64,000 nt of DNA from Martelella sp. NC20 (GCF_013459645.1 NZ_CP054861.1:1786001-1850000), one strand, 5' to 3'; positions 45,056 to 54,357 are shown, numbered from the stretch's first letter. Program-made: numbers and translations. Notes: a model not told the origin generated them from the letters alone.

Positions 45056-45775
45056 ATGCGGCTTGAAGGAAAAGTGGCGCTTGTGACCGGCACATCGCGC
45101 GGCATCGGGCTCGGCGTTGTCGAGCGTTTCAGCGAGGAGGGTGCGATCGTCTATGCCGGCAGCAGCAGCAATCCGTCGGGGGTTTACCCCGAGGGGGTGA
45201 CCGGGCTGAAGCTCGATGTCGCAAGCGAGGATGACTGGGCCGATGCGATCGCGCGGATCATCGCCGAGCGGGGCCGGATCGACTGCCTCGTCAACAATGC
45301 CGGCATCGCCGTCTATGACGGGGTCGTCGACGGCTCGACGGAGAACTGGCGCAAGGTTCTGGGCGTCAATCAGGACGGCGTGTTCTTCGGCATGCGCGCT
45401 GCGATCCCGCACATGCAGGCGAAAAAGTCCGGGTCGATCATCAATATTTCCTCGATCTGGGGCAAGGGCGCGGTGCCCGGCGCCCACGCCTATCACGCCT
45501 CAAAGGGCGCGGTGATCATGATGTCCAAGAACGCTGCGATCACCTATGTCGGCGACGGCATCCGCGTGAATTCAGTCCATCCCGGCTTCATCGATACGCC
45601 GTTGACCCAGGCCCAGGACCCCGAAATCAACAGGTTCGTCATCGGCATGACGCCGATGGGCCGGGCCGGCACGCCGCGCGAGATCGCCAATGGTTGCCTG
45701 TTCCTGGCGTCTGATGAATCGAGTTTCGTCACCGGTTCCGAACTCGTCATCGATGGCGGCTATCTGGCGCAGTAG
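45056..45775 (+). CDS. Short-chain dehydrogenase/reductase (SDR)
   Basis: 239-residue classical SDR: cofactor motif TGTSRGIG (11-18), NNAG at 80-83, catalytic serine near S133 (NISSIWGKG), Y146 and K150 (AYHASKG), and the C-terminal VTGSELVIDGGYLAQ. It oxidises or reduces a secondary alcohol or ketone. GGGAGGAG precedes the ATG. It is divergent from the hydroxyquinol operon and 277 bp before the sugar-importer genes, so it probably performs an early dehydrogenation of the imported compound. Confidence 0.92.
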   Translation: MRLEGKVALVTGTSRGIGLGVVERFSEEGAIVYAGSSSNPSGVYPEGVTGLKLDVASEDDWADAIARIIAERGRIDCLVNNAGIAVYDGVVDGSTENWRKVLGVNQDGVFFGMRAAIPHMQAKKSGSIINISSIWGKGAVPGAHAYHASKGAVIMMSKNAAITYVGDGIRVNSVHPGFIDTPLTQAQDPEINRFVIGMTPMGRAGTPREIANGCLFLASDESSFVTGSELVIDGGYLAQ

Positions 45776-45893
45776 CCCGCCGGAGCCGGAAAAATTCCAG
45801 AATGGGAATCTTGCGCCGCCGCAATGCCGGCGGCGTTGGCACATTCAGGGATACCGGCCAGTGATGCCAGCCGGCGGGAGGGTTTAAAGCATA

Positions 45894-45924
45894 TTGACGT
45901 ATGACCGTAATACCGTAATATAGT
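45894..45924 (+). promoter_or_regulatory. Promoter of the sugar-type importer with embedded operator
   Basis: TTGACG (45894-45899) and TATAGT (45919-45924) form a promoter with a long 19-bp spacer. The spacer contains GTAATACCGTA (45907-45917), the exact reverse complement of the motif at 44996-45006, so bound regulator would block or remodel the promoter. The rest of the 277-bp gap 45776-46052 holds a GC hairpin (GCCGCC/GGCGGC near 45812-45831) that may end the SDR transcript. Confidence 0.6.
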
Positions 45925-46052
45925 ATTCGCAATTAACGCCGGTCACCCGAGGAGCGTGGCCGTGCGGTTCCCGGCACGTCATCAAGGCGATGCGGGCGGC
46001 GATTTTGGGACGGGCGGATGTCCGGCCTTCAAACCAGGGAGAGGAAATAGCA

Positions 46053-47231
46053 ATGACACGTTCTAACGGCCTGAAATGGCCTGCCCGCGCGGCGGCGCTC
46101 GCGATGGTGGCTTTGGGTCTGCCGATGACGGCCGGCGCGCAGTCCGCCAATGATTTGTTGATGTCGCGTCTCGGTACCACCGATGTCGGGCCGGTGTTCG
46201 TGGAGACCTTCGACAGGGCGGCACTTCCGGTGAGCGACGAGATGCGCGCCAAGGCCATCGAGTGCTGGAACAGCAACCAGTGCGACACCGGTACCGGCGG
46301 CGATCTGACGGTGGCCTATGCCGACGGCTTCGGCGAGAACGTCTGGCGCGAAGTCACCAAGATGGAATTCATCATGCAGGCGCTCACCTATCCGGAGATC
46401 GGCAGGATCGTCTATACCTCGGCGCGCGGCGATGCCGCCAAGGCGCTGTCCGATTTCCGCGCCTATATCGCGCAGGGCGTCGACGTGATCGTCACCTTCG
46501 CCGACCATGGCGAGGCGCTTGCGCCCTCGATCCGGGAAGCGACCGAGGCCGGTATCACCGTGGTGCTCCACAACGGCACGGTCGCCGGCACGCCGGGCGT
46601 CGATTACGTCACCAATATTTCCGAAAATATCTGCGATCTCGGCAAGGAATTCGTCAAGGCGGTGCGCACCGGCAATCCCGATGCGGCCAGTATCGCAGCC
46701 CTTGGCGGCACCCCCGGCAACCCGCTGTCCTCGACATGGCAGGGCTGCGCCAAGGCAGAGGCGGCAGCGGTCGGCGGACTTGATATCGTCGCAACCGAAG
46801 ACACCAACTGGACCCAGGAAGGCACGTTTTCGGCGGTCTCCGCGATCCTGTCGCGCTTCGATGATATCGACGGTTATATCTACGATTATGCCGATGGTTT
46901 TCGGGGCGGCGTGCGCGCCTACCAGTCGGCGGGCAGGCCGCTCGACATCGTCGTGGCGCTGCGCACCGACGAGCAGGGCCTGTTCTGCGACATGAAGGCG
47001 GCCGGGAACCCGAACTTCAAGATCTTCTATTCGTCCGGCCAGAACTACCAGGCTCGTCTGGCGCTGACGGCGGCGATGATGTCGCTTGCCGGTGACGAAA
47101 TCCCGGCCAATCTCGACGTGCCGTTCTCCATGAAACAGGCCTCCGCCGACCAGTGCGACCCGAGCCTGCCCGACGAGGTTTCGGTTTCGACCATGGTCGA
47201 TCCCGATACGCTGCGGGCAATGTTCAACTGA
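46053..47231 (+). CDS. Sugar-type (CUT2) periplasmic binding protein
   Basis: 392 residues. Signal peptide about 1-32 (RAAALAMVALGLPMTAGAQS). The mature protein has the type I periplasmic-binding fold of ribose/galactose-type binding proteins: RAYIAQGVDVIVTFADHGEA, VTNISENICDLGKEF, AALGGTPGNPLSSTWQGC, DIDGYIYDYADG. AGGGAGAGGA precedes the ATG. It is first in the importer operon. CUT2 systems usually bring in pentoses, polyols or inositols; the ligand here is unknown and may be the precursor of the hydroxyquinol pathway. Confidence 0.92.
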   Translation: MTRSNGLKWPARAAALAMVALGLPMTAGAQSANDLLMSRLGTTDVGPVFVETFDRAALPVSDEMRAKAIECWNSNQCDTGTGGDLTVAYADGFGENVWREVTKMEFIMQALTYPEIGRIVYTSARGDAAKALSDFRAYIAQGVDVIVTFADHGEALAPSIREATEAGITVVLHNGTVAGTPGVDYVTNISENICDLGKEFVKAVRTGNPDAASIAALGGTPGNPLSSTWQGCAKAEAAAVGGLDIVATEDTNWTQEGTFSAVSAILSRFDDIDGYIYDYADGFRGGVRAYQSAGRPLDIVVALRTDEQGLFCDMKAAGNPNFKIFYSSGQNYQARLALTAAMMSLAGDEIPANLDVPFSMKQASADQCDPSLPDEVSVSTMVDPDTLRAMFN

Positions 47232-47243
47232 TCTTCGCATCCG

Positions 47244-47272
47244 GCATGGCGGGCGGTCTCTGCCCGCCATGC
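47244..47272 (+). other. Intercistronic hairpin between binding-protein and ATPase-permease genes
   Basis: An 11-bp perfect stem (GCATGGCGGGC and GCCCGCCATGC) with a 7-base loop begins 12 bp after the binding-protein stop codon and is followed by GCTTTGTT. The weak T-run suggests partial termination or 3'-end protection that favours the binding protein over the membrane complex. Confidence 0.6.
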
Positions 47273-47299
47273 GCTTTGTTCATGAGGGGAGGATAACCC

Positions 47300-49846
47300 A
47301 TGTCCGAAATCGTCCTGTCGATGCGTGACGTTTCGAAAACCTATCCGGGCGTGAAAGCGCTGGATGGTTTCAGCTTTGACTGCCGCGCGGGCGAGGTTCA
47401 CGCCATTCTCGGTGAAAACGGTTCGGGCAAGTCCACCCTGATGAAGATCGCCTCCGGCGCGATCGCGCCCAATGGCGGCACGGTCGAGATCGCGGGACGG
47501 ATGCTGGAGCGCGCCGATCCGCGCAAGGCATTGTCCTGTGGCCTTGCGACCGTCTATCAGGATGACAGCCTGGTGCGCGAACTGACCGTTGCCCAGAACC
47601 TCTACCTCGCCACTGCCCCCGGCGAAGTGCCCTATCGCGCCATGACCGCCTGGGCGGAGGCAAAACTGGCTCCCTTCGGTCTCGGCATTTCTCCCAAAAG
47701 TCTGGTCGGCGACCTCACGCCCGCCCATCGCCAGTTCGTCGAGATCGTCAAGGCGCTGCTGTCGAAGCCGCGCGTTTTGCTGCTCGACGAGCCGACCTCG
47801 ACGCTCGACCATGACGGCGTTGTGCATCTGAGCCGGATCGTGCGTGAACTCGTGGCGGAGGGAACCGGCATCGTCTATGTCAGCCACCGCCTGCCGGAAA
47901 TCCTCGACCTCGCCGACCGCGTCACGATCCTCAGGGACGGTGTTCACGAGGGCACGTTCGAGGTCACCAGCGAGACCTCCGAACATGAACTGGTGTCGCG
48001 GATGATCGGCCGCGATGTCGCGAGCGAATATCCGGCAAAACCCGGCACAATCGTGCATGATCCGGTACTGGTCGTGGACGGCCTGAGCGGCAGCGGCTTC
48101 GACGATATTTCCTTTGTCGCCCATCGCGGCGAGATCGTCGGCTTCGCCGGCGCCGAAGGCAATGGCCAGCGCGAGGCGCTGCGCGCGATTGCCGGTCTCA
48201 ATCCGAGCCGCGCCGGCACTGTCGCCTGTTTGGGCCGCCCCGTGGATGTGACCGAGCCGCGCCATGCATTGCGTTCGGGGGTGCTTTGCCTTTCGTCCGA
48301 CCGGGCGGGGGAATCGATCTTTCCCGATCTCGGCGTGCGCAAGAACATGACGCTCCCCCGCCTTGGCGATTTCATCCGGCGCGGACTGGTTTCCTCCTGT
48401 GACGAGCAGCGCCATGCCGAGGAGATGCGCGATGAATTCGGCGTCGTCGCCGCCACGCTGGAGACCCCGGTGAGCGGCCTTTCCGGCGGCAACCAGCAAA
48501 AGGCGGTGCTGGCGCGCTCGTTCCGCACCGATGCCGATGCCGTGCTGATCGACGAGCCGACGCAAGGCGTCGATGCCGGCGCGCGCCACGACATCTATCA
48601 GGCGATCCGCGCCAATCTCGGCAAGAGCGGCACGCTGGTGATCAATTCCTCCGATGCCCAGGAGCTTGCCGGCATCTGCGACCGGGTGCTGGTGTTTTCG
48701 CGCGGGCGGATCGTTGCCGAGCTTGTCGGGAACGAGGTGACCGAGGAGAACATCGTCTCCGGCTTCCTGCGCGCCCGCGATGCCAAGCAGGCGGGGGAGG
48801 ATGCGCCCGGCGCGCTGTCGCAGGTGTTCCGCACGCTGATTTCGGGTTCGAACATCTGGTGGGTGCCGCTGGTGTTCCTCGCCGTGCTGACGCTGATCGT
48901 CGGCGGCTATGCGGCGATGGAAAGCAAGGTGTTCCTGCGCACGGTCAACATCCGCTACATCCTGCTCGCGACAGCGCCGGCCGCTCTCGTCGCCATGGCG
49001 CAGCTCCACGTGCTGCTGGTGCGCGGTCTCGATGTCTCGGTCGGCTCGATGATGAGTCTGACCGTGGTCGCCGCCTCCTACATGATCGCGTTCCAGATGC
49101 CGATCCCGATGCAGATCCTCGGGGTTCTGGCCTGCCTTGCCATCGGTCTCGTCGTCGGGCTTGTCAATGGCAGCCTGATCCGCTTCGCCAATATCAACGC
49201 GGTGATCACCACCATTGCCATGCTGTCCGTGCTTCAGGGGGCAGCGCTTCTGGCGCGGCCGATCCCTGGCGGCATGATCTCGCAGGAATTCACCGGGTTG
49301 ATGAAGGAACGGATCGGCTTTCTGCCGGCGTCGATCTTCGTGCTTATCGCCGTTGCCGCCGCGCTCGATTTCTGGCTGCACCGCACCCGGTCCGGGCTTG
49401 AGGCCAAGGCGGTGGGTTTTCGCGAGATCGCGGCCCAGCGCAACGGCGTCAGGGTCAATCTGGTGCATGTCCGCGCCTATGTGTTCGCAGCCCTGATGGC
49501 GACCGTCGCCGGCTTCTTCCTCGGCTCGGAAGTCGGCGTCGGCGCGCCGACCGTCGGCGCCAATTATGCGCTCACCTCGATCGCGGCTGCGGTTCTCGGC
49601 GGGGCGGCGCTTTCGGGCGGGCGCGGCTCGTTTGTCGGCGCGCTTTTCGGGGCGTTGTTCTTCGCGCTGATGGTCAATGTCATCACGCTTCTCGGGCTTT
49701 CCACCGCGTTCGGCATCATCGCCGGCGGCGTCATGACCCTGCTTGCGATCTTCCTTTATTCCGGCCTCGGCGAGCTTGAGGCGCTGCTGCTTTCGGCTCT
49801 GCGCCGGCGCAGGGTGCTGGCGTCGGCCGAAAAGAGGGCGGCCTGA
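47300..49846 (+). CDS. ABC transporter ATPase-permease fusion (RbsA-RbsC type)
   Basis: 848 residues in one uninterrupted frame. The first about 500 are a duplicated CUT2 ATPase. Half 1 has Walker A GENGSGKST and Walker B VLLLDEPTSTLD; half 2 has the degenerate P-loop GAEGNGQRE, signature LSGGNQQK and LIDEPTQGVD. A linker (about 495-515) joins this to an RbsC-like permease (about 520-830, with VRGLDVSVGSMMSLTVVAAS and AAAVLGGAALSGGRGSFVGA). Normally these are two proteins. A separate second permease follows, so the assembled importer would have one fused and one free transmembrane subunit. Confidence 0.93.
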   Translation: MSEIVLSMRDVSKTYPGVKALDGFSFDCRAGEVHAILGENGSGKSTLMKIASGAIAPNGGTVEIAGRMLERADPRKALSCGLATVYQDDSLVRELTVAQNLYLATAPGEVPYRAMTAWAEAKLAPFGLGISPKSLVGDLTPAHRQFVEIVKALLSKPRVLLLDEPTSTLDHDGVVHLSRIVRELVAEGTGIVYVSHRLPEILDLADRVTILRDGVHEGTFEVTSETSEHELVSRMIGRDVASEYPAKPGTIVHDPVLVVDGLSGSGFDDISFVAHRGEIVGFAGAEGNGQREALRAIAGLNPSRAGTVACLGRPVDVTEPRHALRSGVLCLSSDRAGESIFPDLGVRKNMTLPRLGDFIRRGLVSSCDEQRHAEEMRDEFGVVAATLETPVSGLSGGNQQKAVLARSFRTDADAVLIDEPTQGVDAGARHDIYQAIRANLGKSGTLVINSSDAQELAGICDRVLVFSRGRIVAELVGNEVTEENIVSGFLRARDAKQAGEDAPGALSQVFRTLISGSNIWWVPLVFLAVLTLIVGGYAAMESKVFLRTVNIRYILLATAPAALVAMAQLHVLLVRGLDVSVGSMMSLTVVAASYMIAFQMPIPMQILGVLACLAIGLVVGLVNGSLIRFANINAVITTIAMLSVLQGAALLARPIPGGMISQEFTGLMKERIGFLPASIFVLIAVAAALDFWLHRTRSGLEAKAVGFREIAAQRNGVRVNLVHVRAYVFAALMATVAGFFLGSEVGVGAPTVGANYALTSIAAAVLGGAALSGGRGSFVGALFGALFFALMVNVITLLGLSTAFGIIAGGVMTLLAIFLYSGLGELEALLLSALRRRRVLASAEKRAA

Positions 49847-50895
49847 TGCCGGCCCGTGTTTCCAACAGCGATGAGGGTCATATGACCGATTCAACCGTGA
49901 TCGCCACATATACGCCGACCTCGCGCGCCGGTCGCGGCGGCAGGGGGCGGGTACCGCTGATCCAGATGCAGTTCGCGGCGATCTGGATCGCGCTCGCCAT
50001 TCTGGTGGCGCTGTGCGCGCTGTTTCTGCCGCGCAGCATTTCCGGCACGTCGGTGACCAGCATCCTGCCTTTCGCGAGCTTTCTGGCGATTGCCGCCATG
50101 GGGCAGGCGCTGGTGCTGATGGCGCGCGGCATCGATCTCTCGGTGCCGGCGATCGTGACGCTGTCGAGCACGGTGCTGCTCGGCACATCGGGCGGCGCGG
50201 ATGGCTCGGCCGTCATCGGCACGGCGCTGGCGCTGGCGCTTGCCATGATGGTCGGCCTCGTCAATGGCGTACTGGTCGCCTGGCTGAAGCTGAACGCGCT
50301 GATCGTGACGCTTGCAACCGGCGCGATCGTTGCCGGCCTCACGCTCTGGTATCGCGGCTCGCTCCCGGCGGAAGCCGGGGTGCCGACGGTGCTGGCCGAA
50401 TTCGGCGAGGCGCGCTTTCTCGGGCTCAACACCACGATCTGGATCACGATCGCGCTGACCGTGGTGCTGACGGTGCTGCTGCGCCGCACCCAGCTTGGCC
50501 GCCGGTTCGAGGCCGTCGGCGCCAATCCGCGCGCGGCCTATGCCACGGGCGTCGAGATCCGCCGCTATCAGGCGGGCGCCTTCGTCGCCGCCGCGCTGCT
50601 CTACGGCATTGTCGGCGTGCTGCTCTCGGCCTTCATCCGCAACCCGACGCTCGATGTCGGCAATCCCTATCTGCTGGCGCCGATCGCCGCGGCAGTGCTC
50701 GGCGGCACGGCAATCTCCGGCGGCATCGGCTCGATGATCGCGGTGGCGGGCGCGGCCCTGTTCCTCACGCAACTCGGCCAGGCGCTGAAGGTGCTGGGAC
50801 TGGAGACCTCATGGCAGATGATGTTCCAGGGCGTCGCCATCGCGCTCGGCATGTTCCTCTCGGAAGTACAGACCCGCAAGCGGCGGGGTGGGTAG
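49846..50895 (+). CDS. CUT2-type ABC transporter permease (RbsC-like)
   Basis: 349-residue permease with about eight to ten helices. It has MARGIDLSVPAIVTLSSTVL, LNALIVTLATGAIVAGLTLW and the C-terminal AAAVLGGTAISGGIGSMIAV typical of ribose/inositol permeases. Its ATG shares a base with the stop of the fusion gene (TGATG), with AGAGGG upstream. An alternative ATG at 49882 has its own GAGG site, and the shorter form may be the real one. It is the last gene of the importer operon. Confidence 0.9.
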   Translation: MPARVSNSDEGHMTDSTVIATYTPTSRAGRGGRGRVPLIQMQFAAIWIALAILVALCALFLPRSISGTSVTSILPFASFLAIAAMGQALVLMARGIDLSVPAIVTLSSTVLLGTSGGADGSAVIGTALALALAMMVGLVNGVLVAWLKLNALIVTLATGAIVAGLTLWYRGSLPAEAGVPTVLAEFGEARFLGLNTTIWITIALTVVLTVLLRRTQLGRRFEAVGANPRAAYATGVEIRRYQAGAFVAAALLYGIVGVLLSAFIRNPTLDVGNPYLLAPIAAAVLGGTAISGGIGSMIAVAGAALFLTQLGQALKVLGLETSWQMMFQGVAIALGMFLSEVQTRKRRGG

Positions 50896-51041
50896 GGCTC
50901 TTCGGACGGCCGACAAGCCCGTCGATTTTCCAGTCGGATCTTTTTACCGGTTCTTGCCGATGCTTCAGCGTGGCTTCAAAAGCCGGGTGACCGGGATCGC
51001 GGGCCATGGACCTTTGCCGCCCGAGCGGCTATGGATTCGCC

Positions 51042-53990
51042 ATGAAAAAAGACGACCACCTTTTCCTGATTGACGGCTCGGGCTTCATCTTCCGCGCCTT
51101 CCATGCGCTGCCGCCGCTGACCCGCAAGACAGACGGCCTGCCGGTTGGCGCCGTTTCCGGTTTCTGCAACATGTTGTGGAAGCTTCTGACCCAGGCGCGC
51201 GATACCTCCGTCGGGGTCACGCCGACGCATCTCGCGGTGATCTTCGACTATTCCTCGAAGACCTTCCGCAAGGAAATCTACCCGGATTACAAGGCCCACC
51301 GCCCGCCGCCGCCGGAAGACCTGGTGCCGCAATTCGCGCTGATCCGCGAGGCGACGCGCGCCTTCAACCTGCCCTGCATCGAGATGGAAGGCTACGAGGC
51401 CGACGACATCATCGCCACCTATGCAAGGATGGCGGTGGAGGCCGGGGGCGATGCCACCATCATTTCCTCCGACAAGGACCTGATGCAGCTCGTCGGGCCG
51501 AACGTCCACATGTATGACGGCATGAAGGACCGCCAGATCGGCGTTGCCGAGGTCGTCGAGAAATGGGGCGTGACGCCTGAAAAAATGATCGACCTGCAGG
51601 CGCTGACGGGCGATTCGGTCGACAATGTGCCGGGCGTTCCGGGTATCGGCCCGAAGACGGCGGCGACGCTGCTGGAGGAATTCGGCGATCTCGACAATCT
51701 TCTCGCCAATGCCGAGACGATCAAGCAGAACAAGCGCCGCGAAAACATCATCGCCAGCCGCGAACTGGTGCTGGTATCGCGAAAGCTGGTGACGCTGAAG
51801 CAGGATTGCCCGGTGGATCTGCCGCTCGATGCGCTCTCGCTGGAGCCGCAGGACGGGCCGAAGCTGGTCTCCTTCCTGAAGGCAATGGAGTTCAACTCGC
51901 TGACCCGGCGCGTGGCCGAGGCAACCGGGGCCGAGGCCCAGGCGATCGAGGCAGCGCCGGTCGACATCGAATGGGGTGCTGGCGCCCACGGTCCCGACCT
52001 CGATCCCGGCGAAGGCGGCGCGGCGACGCCTGCCGCGCCCGGATCGACGGACGGCAAGCGCCCGGGCGATCTGGCTGCTGCAAGGGCCGCGCGGTTTGCC
52101 GCTCTGCCGATCAACCGCGACAGCTACGAGACGATCCACGATCTCGCCGCGCTCGAAGGCTGGATAGAGGCGGCGCGCGAACGCGGCCTTGTCGCCTTCG
52201 ATACCGAAACCACCTCGCTTGACGCGATGCAGGCCGAACTGGTCGGCTTTTCGCTGGCGCTCTACGACGAGGATGCGAAAGACGACGGCGCGGTGATCCG
52301 CGCCGCCTATGTGCCGCTCGCCCACAAGGCCGGCCAGGACGATCTGCTCGGCGGCGGGCTTGCCGAGGGGCAAATCCCGTTCGACAAGGCGCTTGAGGCG
52401 CTGAAGCGCCTGCTTGAGGACGAGGCGGTGCTGAAGATCGCCCAGAACCTCAAATATGATTACCTCGTGATGCTGCGCCACGGCATCACGGTGAAGAATT
52501 TCGACGACACCATGCTGCTGTCCTATGTGCTCGATTCCGGCATGGGCGGGCATGGCATGGACGCGCTTTCGGAAAAATGGCTCGGCCACCAGCCGATCCC
52601 CTACAAGGATGTTGCCGGCTCCGGCCGCAACATGGTCACTTTCGACTATGTCGATATCGACCGCGCCACCGCCTATGCGGCCGAAGACGCCGATGTGACG
52701 CTCAGGCTCTGGCTGGTGCTGAAGCCCCGGCTTGCCGCCGAGCGGGTGATGACCGTCTACGAACGGCTGGAGCGGCCGCTTCTGCCGGTGCTCGCCCGCA
52801 TGGAAGAGCGCGGCATTTCGGTCGACCGGCAGATCCTGTCGCGGCTTTCCGGCGAACTGGCGCAGAAGGCGGCAGCCCTCGAGGATGAAATCTACGAGCT
52901 TGCCGGCGAACGCTTCAATATCGGCTCGCCCAAGCAGCTCGGCGATATTCTGTTCGGCAAGATGGGCCTTCCCGGCGGCAAGAAGACCAAGAGCGGGCAA
53001 TGGTCCACCGCCGTGCAGGTGCTGGACGATCTCGCCGCCGAGGGCCTGCCGCTGCCGAGCAGGATCGTCGACTGGCGGCAGATGACCAAGCTGAAATCGA
53101 CCTATACCGACGCGCTGCCGGGCTATATCCACCCGCAGACGAAGCGCGTCCACACCTCCTATTCGCTGGCGGCGACCACCACCGGACGGCTTTCCTCCTC
53201 CGAGCCGAACCTGCAGAACATTCCGGTGCGCACCGCCGAGGGCCGCAAGATCCGCACCGCCTTCATCGCCAATCCCGGCCACAAGCTGCTCTCGGCGGAC
53301 TACAGCCAGATCGAGCTGCGCGTGCTCGCCCATGTCGCCGATATTCCGCAGCTCAAGCAGGCGTTTGCCGATGGCATCGACATCCACGCGATGACGGCAT
53401 CGGAAATGTTCGGCGTGCCGGTGGAAGGCATGCCGGGCGATGTGCGCCGGCGCGCCAAGGCGATCAATTTCGGCATCATCTACGGCATTTCCGCCTTCGG
53501 GCTTTCCAACCAGCTGGGTATCGAGCGCTCGGAGGCGAGCGACTACATCAAGCGCTATTTCGAACGCTTCCCCGGCATTCGCGATTACATGGAAGCCACC
53601 AAGGAGCGGGCCCGGGACGTTGGCTATGTCGAGACGATCTTCGGCCGCAAGATCCACTATCCGGAAATCAGATCCTCCAACCATCAGGTCCGGAGCTTCA
53701 ACGAACGCGCCGCCATCAACGCCCCGATCCAGGGCTCGGCCGCCGATATCATCCGCCGCGCGATGACCCGGATCGAGCCGGAGCTTGGCGAACGCGGGCT
53801 TGATGACCGGGCGAAGATGCTGCTTCAGGTCCATGACGAACTGATTTTCGAGGTGGAGGACGACGCGGTTGACAAGTCCCGCGCCGTGATCGTCGACATC
53901 ATGGAAAACGCCGCCATGCCCGCCGTTTCGATGGCGGTCCCGCTCAAGGTCGATGCCCGCGCCGCCCATAACTGGGACGAGGCGCACTGA
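51042..53990 (+). CDS. polA: DNA polymerase I
   Basis: 982 residues. In order: 5' nuclease domain (HLFLIDGSGFIFRAFHALPP; YEADDIIATYA; SSDKDLMQLV; GVPGIGPKTAATLL), a Pro/Gly/Ala-rich linker near 310-350, a 3'-5' exonuclease domain whose metal motif is intact (VAFDTETTSLD), and the polymerase domain with LLSADYSQIELRVLAHVA (motif A), RRRAKAINFGIIYGISAFGL (O-helix region) and LLQVHDELIFEV (motif C). It fills gaps in repair and lagging-strand synthesis. The MKKDDH start at 51042 matches the family N terminus; an ATG 36 bases upstream adds unrelated residues. Confidence 0.97.
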   Translation: MKKDDHLFLIDGSGFIFRAFHALPPLTRKTDGLPVGAVSGFCNMLWKLLTQARDTSVGVTPTHLAVIFDYSSKTFRKEIYPDYKAHRPPPPEDLVPQFALIREATRAFNLPCIEMEGYEADDIIATYARMAVEAGGDATIISSDKDLMQLVGPNVHMYDGMKDRQIGVAEVVEKWGVTPEKMIDLQALTGDSVDNVPGVPGIGPKTAATLLEEFGDLDNLLANAETIKQNKRRENIIASRELVLVSRKLVTLKQDCPVDLPLDALSLEPQDGPKLVSFLKAMEFNSLTRRVAEATGAEAQAIEAAPVDIEWGAGAHGPDLDPGEGGAATPAAPGSTDGKRPGDLAAARAARFAALPINRDSYETIHDLAALEGWIEAARERGLVAFDTETTSLDAMQAELVGFSLALYDEDAKDDGAVIRAAYVPLAHKAGQDDLLGGGLAEGQIPFDKALEALKRLLEDEAVLKIAQNLKYDYLVMLRHGITVKNFDDTMLLSYVLDSGMGGHGMDALSEKWLGHQPIPYKDVAGSGRNMVTFDYVDIDRATAYAAEDADVTLRLWLVLKPRLAAERVMTVYERLERPLLPVLARMEERGISVDRQILSRLSGELAQKAAALEDEIYELAGERFNIGSPKQLGDILFGKMGLPGGKKTKSGQWSTAVQVLDDLAAEGLPLPSRIVDWRQMTKLKSTYTDALPGYIHPQTKRVHTSYSLAATTTGRLSSSEPNLQNIPVRTAEGRKIRTAFIANPGHKLLSADYSQIELRVLAHVADIPQLKQAFADGIDIHAMTASEMFGVPVEGMPGDVRRRAKAINFGIIYGISAFGLSNQLGIERSEASDYIKRYFERFPGIRDYMEATKERARDVGYVETIFGRKIHYPEIRSSNHQVRSFNERAAINAPIQGSAADIIRRAMTRIEPELGERGLDDRAKMLLQVHDELIFEVEDDAVDKSRAVIVDIMENAAMPAVSMAVPLKVDARAAHNWDEAH

Positions 53991-54009
53991 GTTTTTTTTA
54001 AGAGGATTG

Positions 54010-54357
54010 ATGATGAACCCTGCACTCGCGGCCTATGGCGCGCTCGGTATCGCGATTGTCTGCGAGGTGGTCGGTTCGACGCTTCTGCAGAAATCCTACG
54101 GCTTCACCCGCCTGCTGCCCACGATCGGCGTTGCGGTGTTCTATCTTATCGCATTCTTCTGCCTGTCGCAGGCGCTGAAGACGATCCCGCTCGGCGTCGC
54201 CTATGCCATCTGGGCCGGTCTCGGCATCGTGCTGACGGCGGCCGTCAGCGTCGTCATCCTGCGCCAGAGCCTCGACCTCGCGGCCTGGCTCGGCATCGCC
54301 ATGATCGTCGGCGGCGTACTGGTGATGAACCTGTTCTCCACTGCCGCGGGGCACTGA
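54010..54357 (+). CDS. Small multidrug resistance (SMR) family transporter
   Basis: 115 residues, four membrane helices. The essential membrane glutamate is in helix 1 (IAIVCEVVGSTLLQKSYGF), and YAIWAGLGIVLTAAVSVVIL in helices 3 and 4 matches EmrE-like proton-coupled exporters of cationic compounds. ATGATG start with AGAGGA just upstream. It lies 20 bp after polA on the same strand and may be read through from it. It could instead be a guanidinium-type SMR; the TLLQKS helix favours the EmrE type. Confidence 0.92.
   Translation: MMNPALAAYGALGIAIVCEVVGSTLLQKSYGFTRLLPTIGVAVFYLIAFFCLSQALKTIPLGVAYAIWAGLGIVLTAAVSVVILRQSLDLAAWLGIAMIVGGVLVMNLFSTAAGH

Noticed and set aside
48780..48860. Possible sequencing error merging ATPase and permease genes
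   Set aside because: The linker keeps normal codon usage and no stop or restart site is seen; a fusion is the simpler reading, though resequencing would settle it.
47045..50188. Open frame of about 1050 codons antisense to the importer genes
   Set aside because: It spans several genes on the other strand, is very rich in Arg, His and Gln and lacks domain features; it follows from the codon bias of the real genes.
50976..53987. Very long open frame (about 1000 codons) antisense to polA
   Set aside because: The plus strand encodes an unmistakable DNA polymerase I; the reverse frame is a GC-rich codon shadow with no recognisable domain and a His/Arg/Gly-heavy composition.
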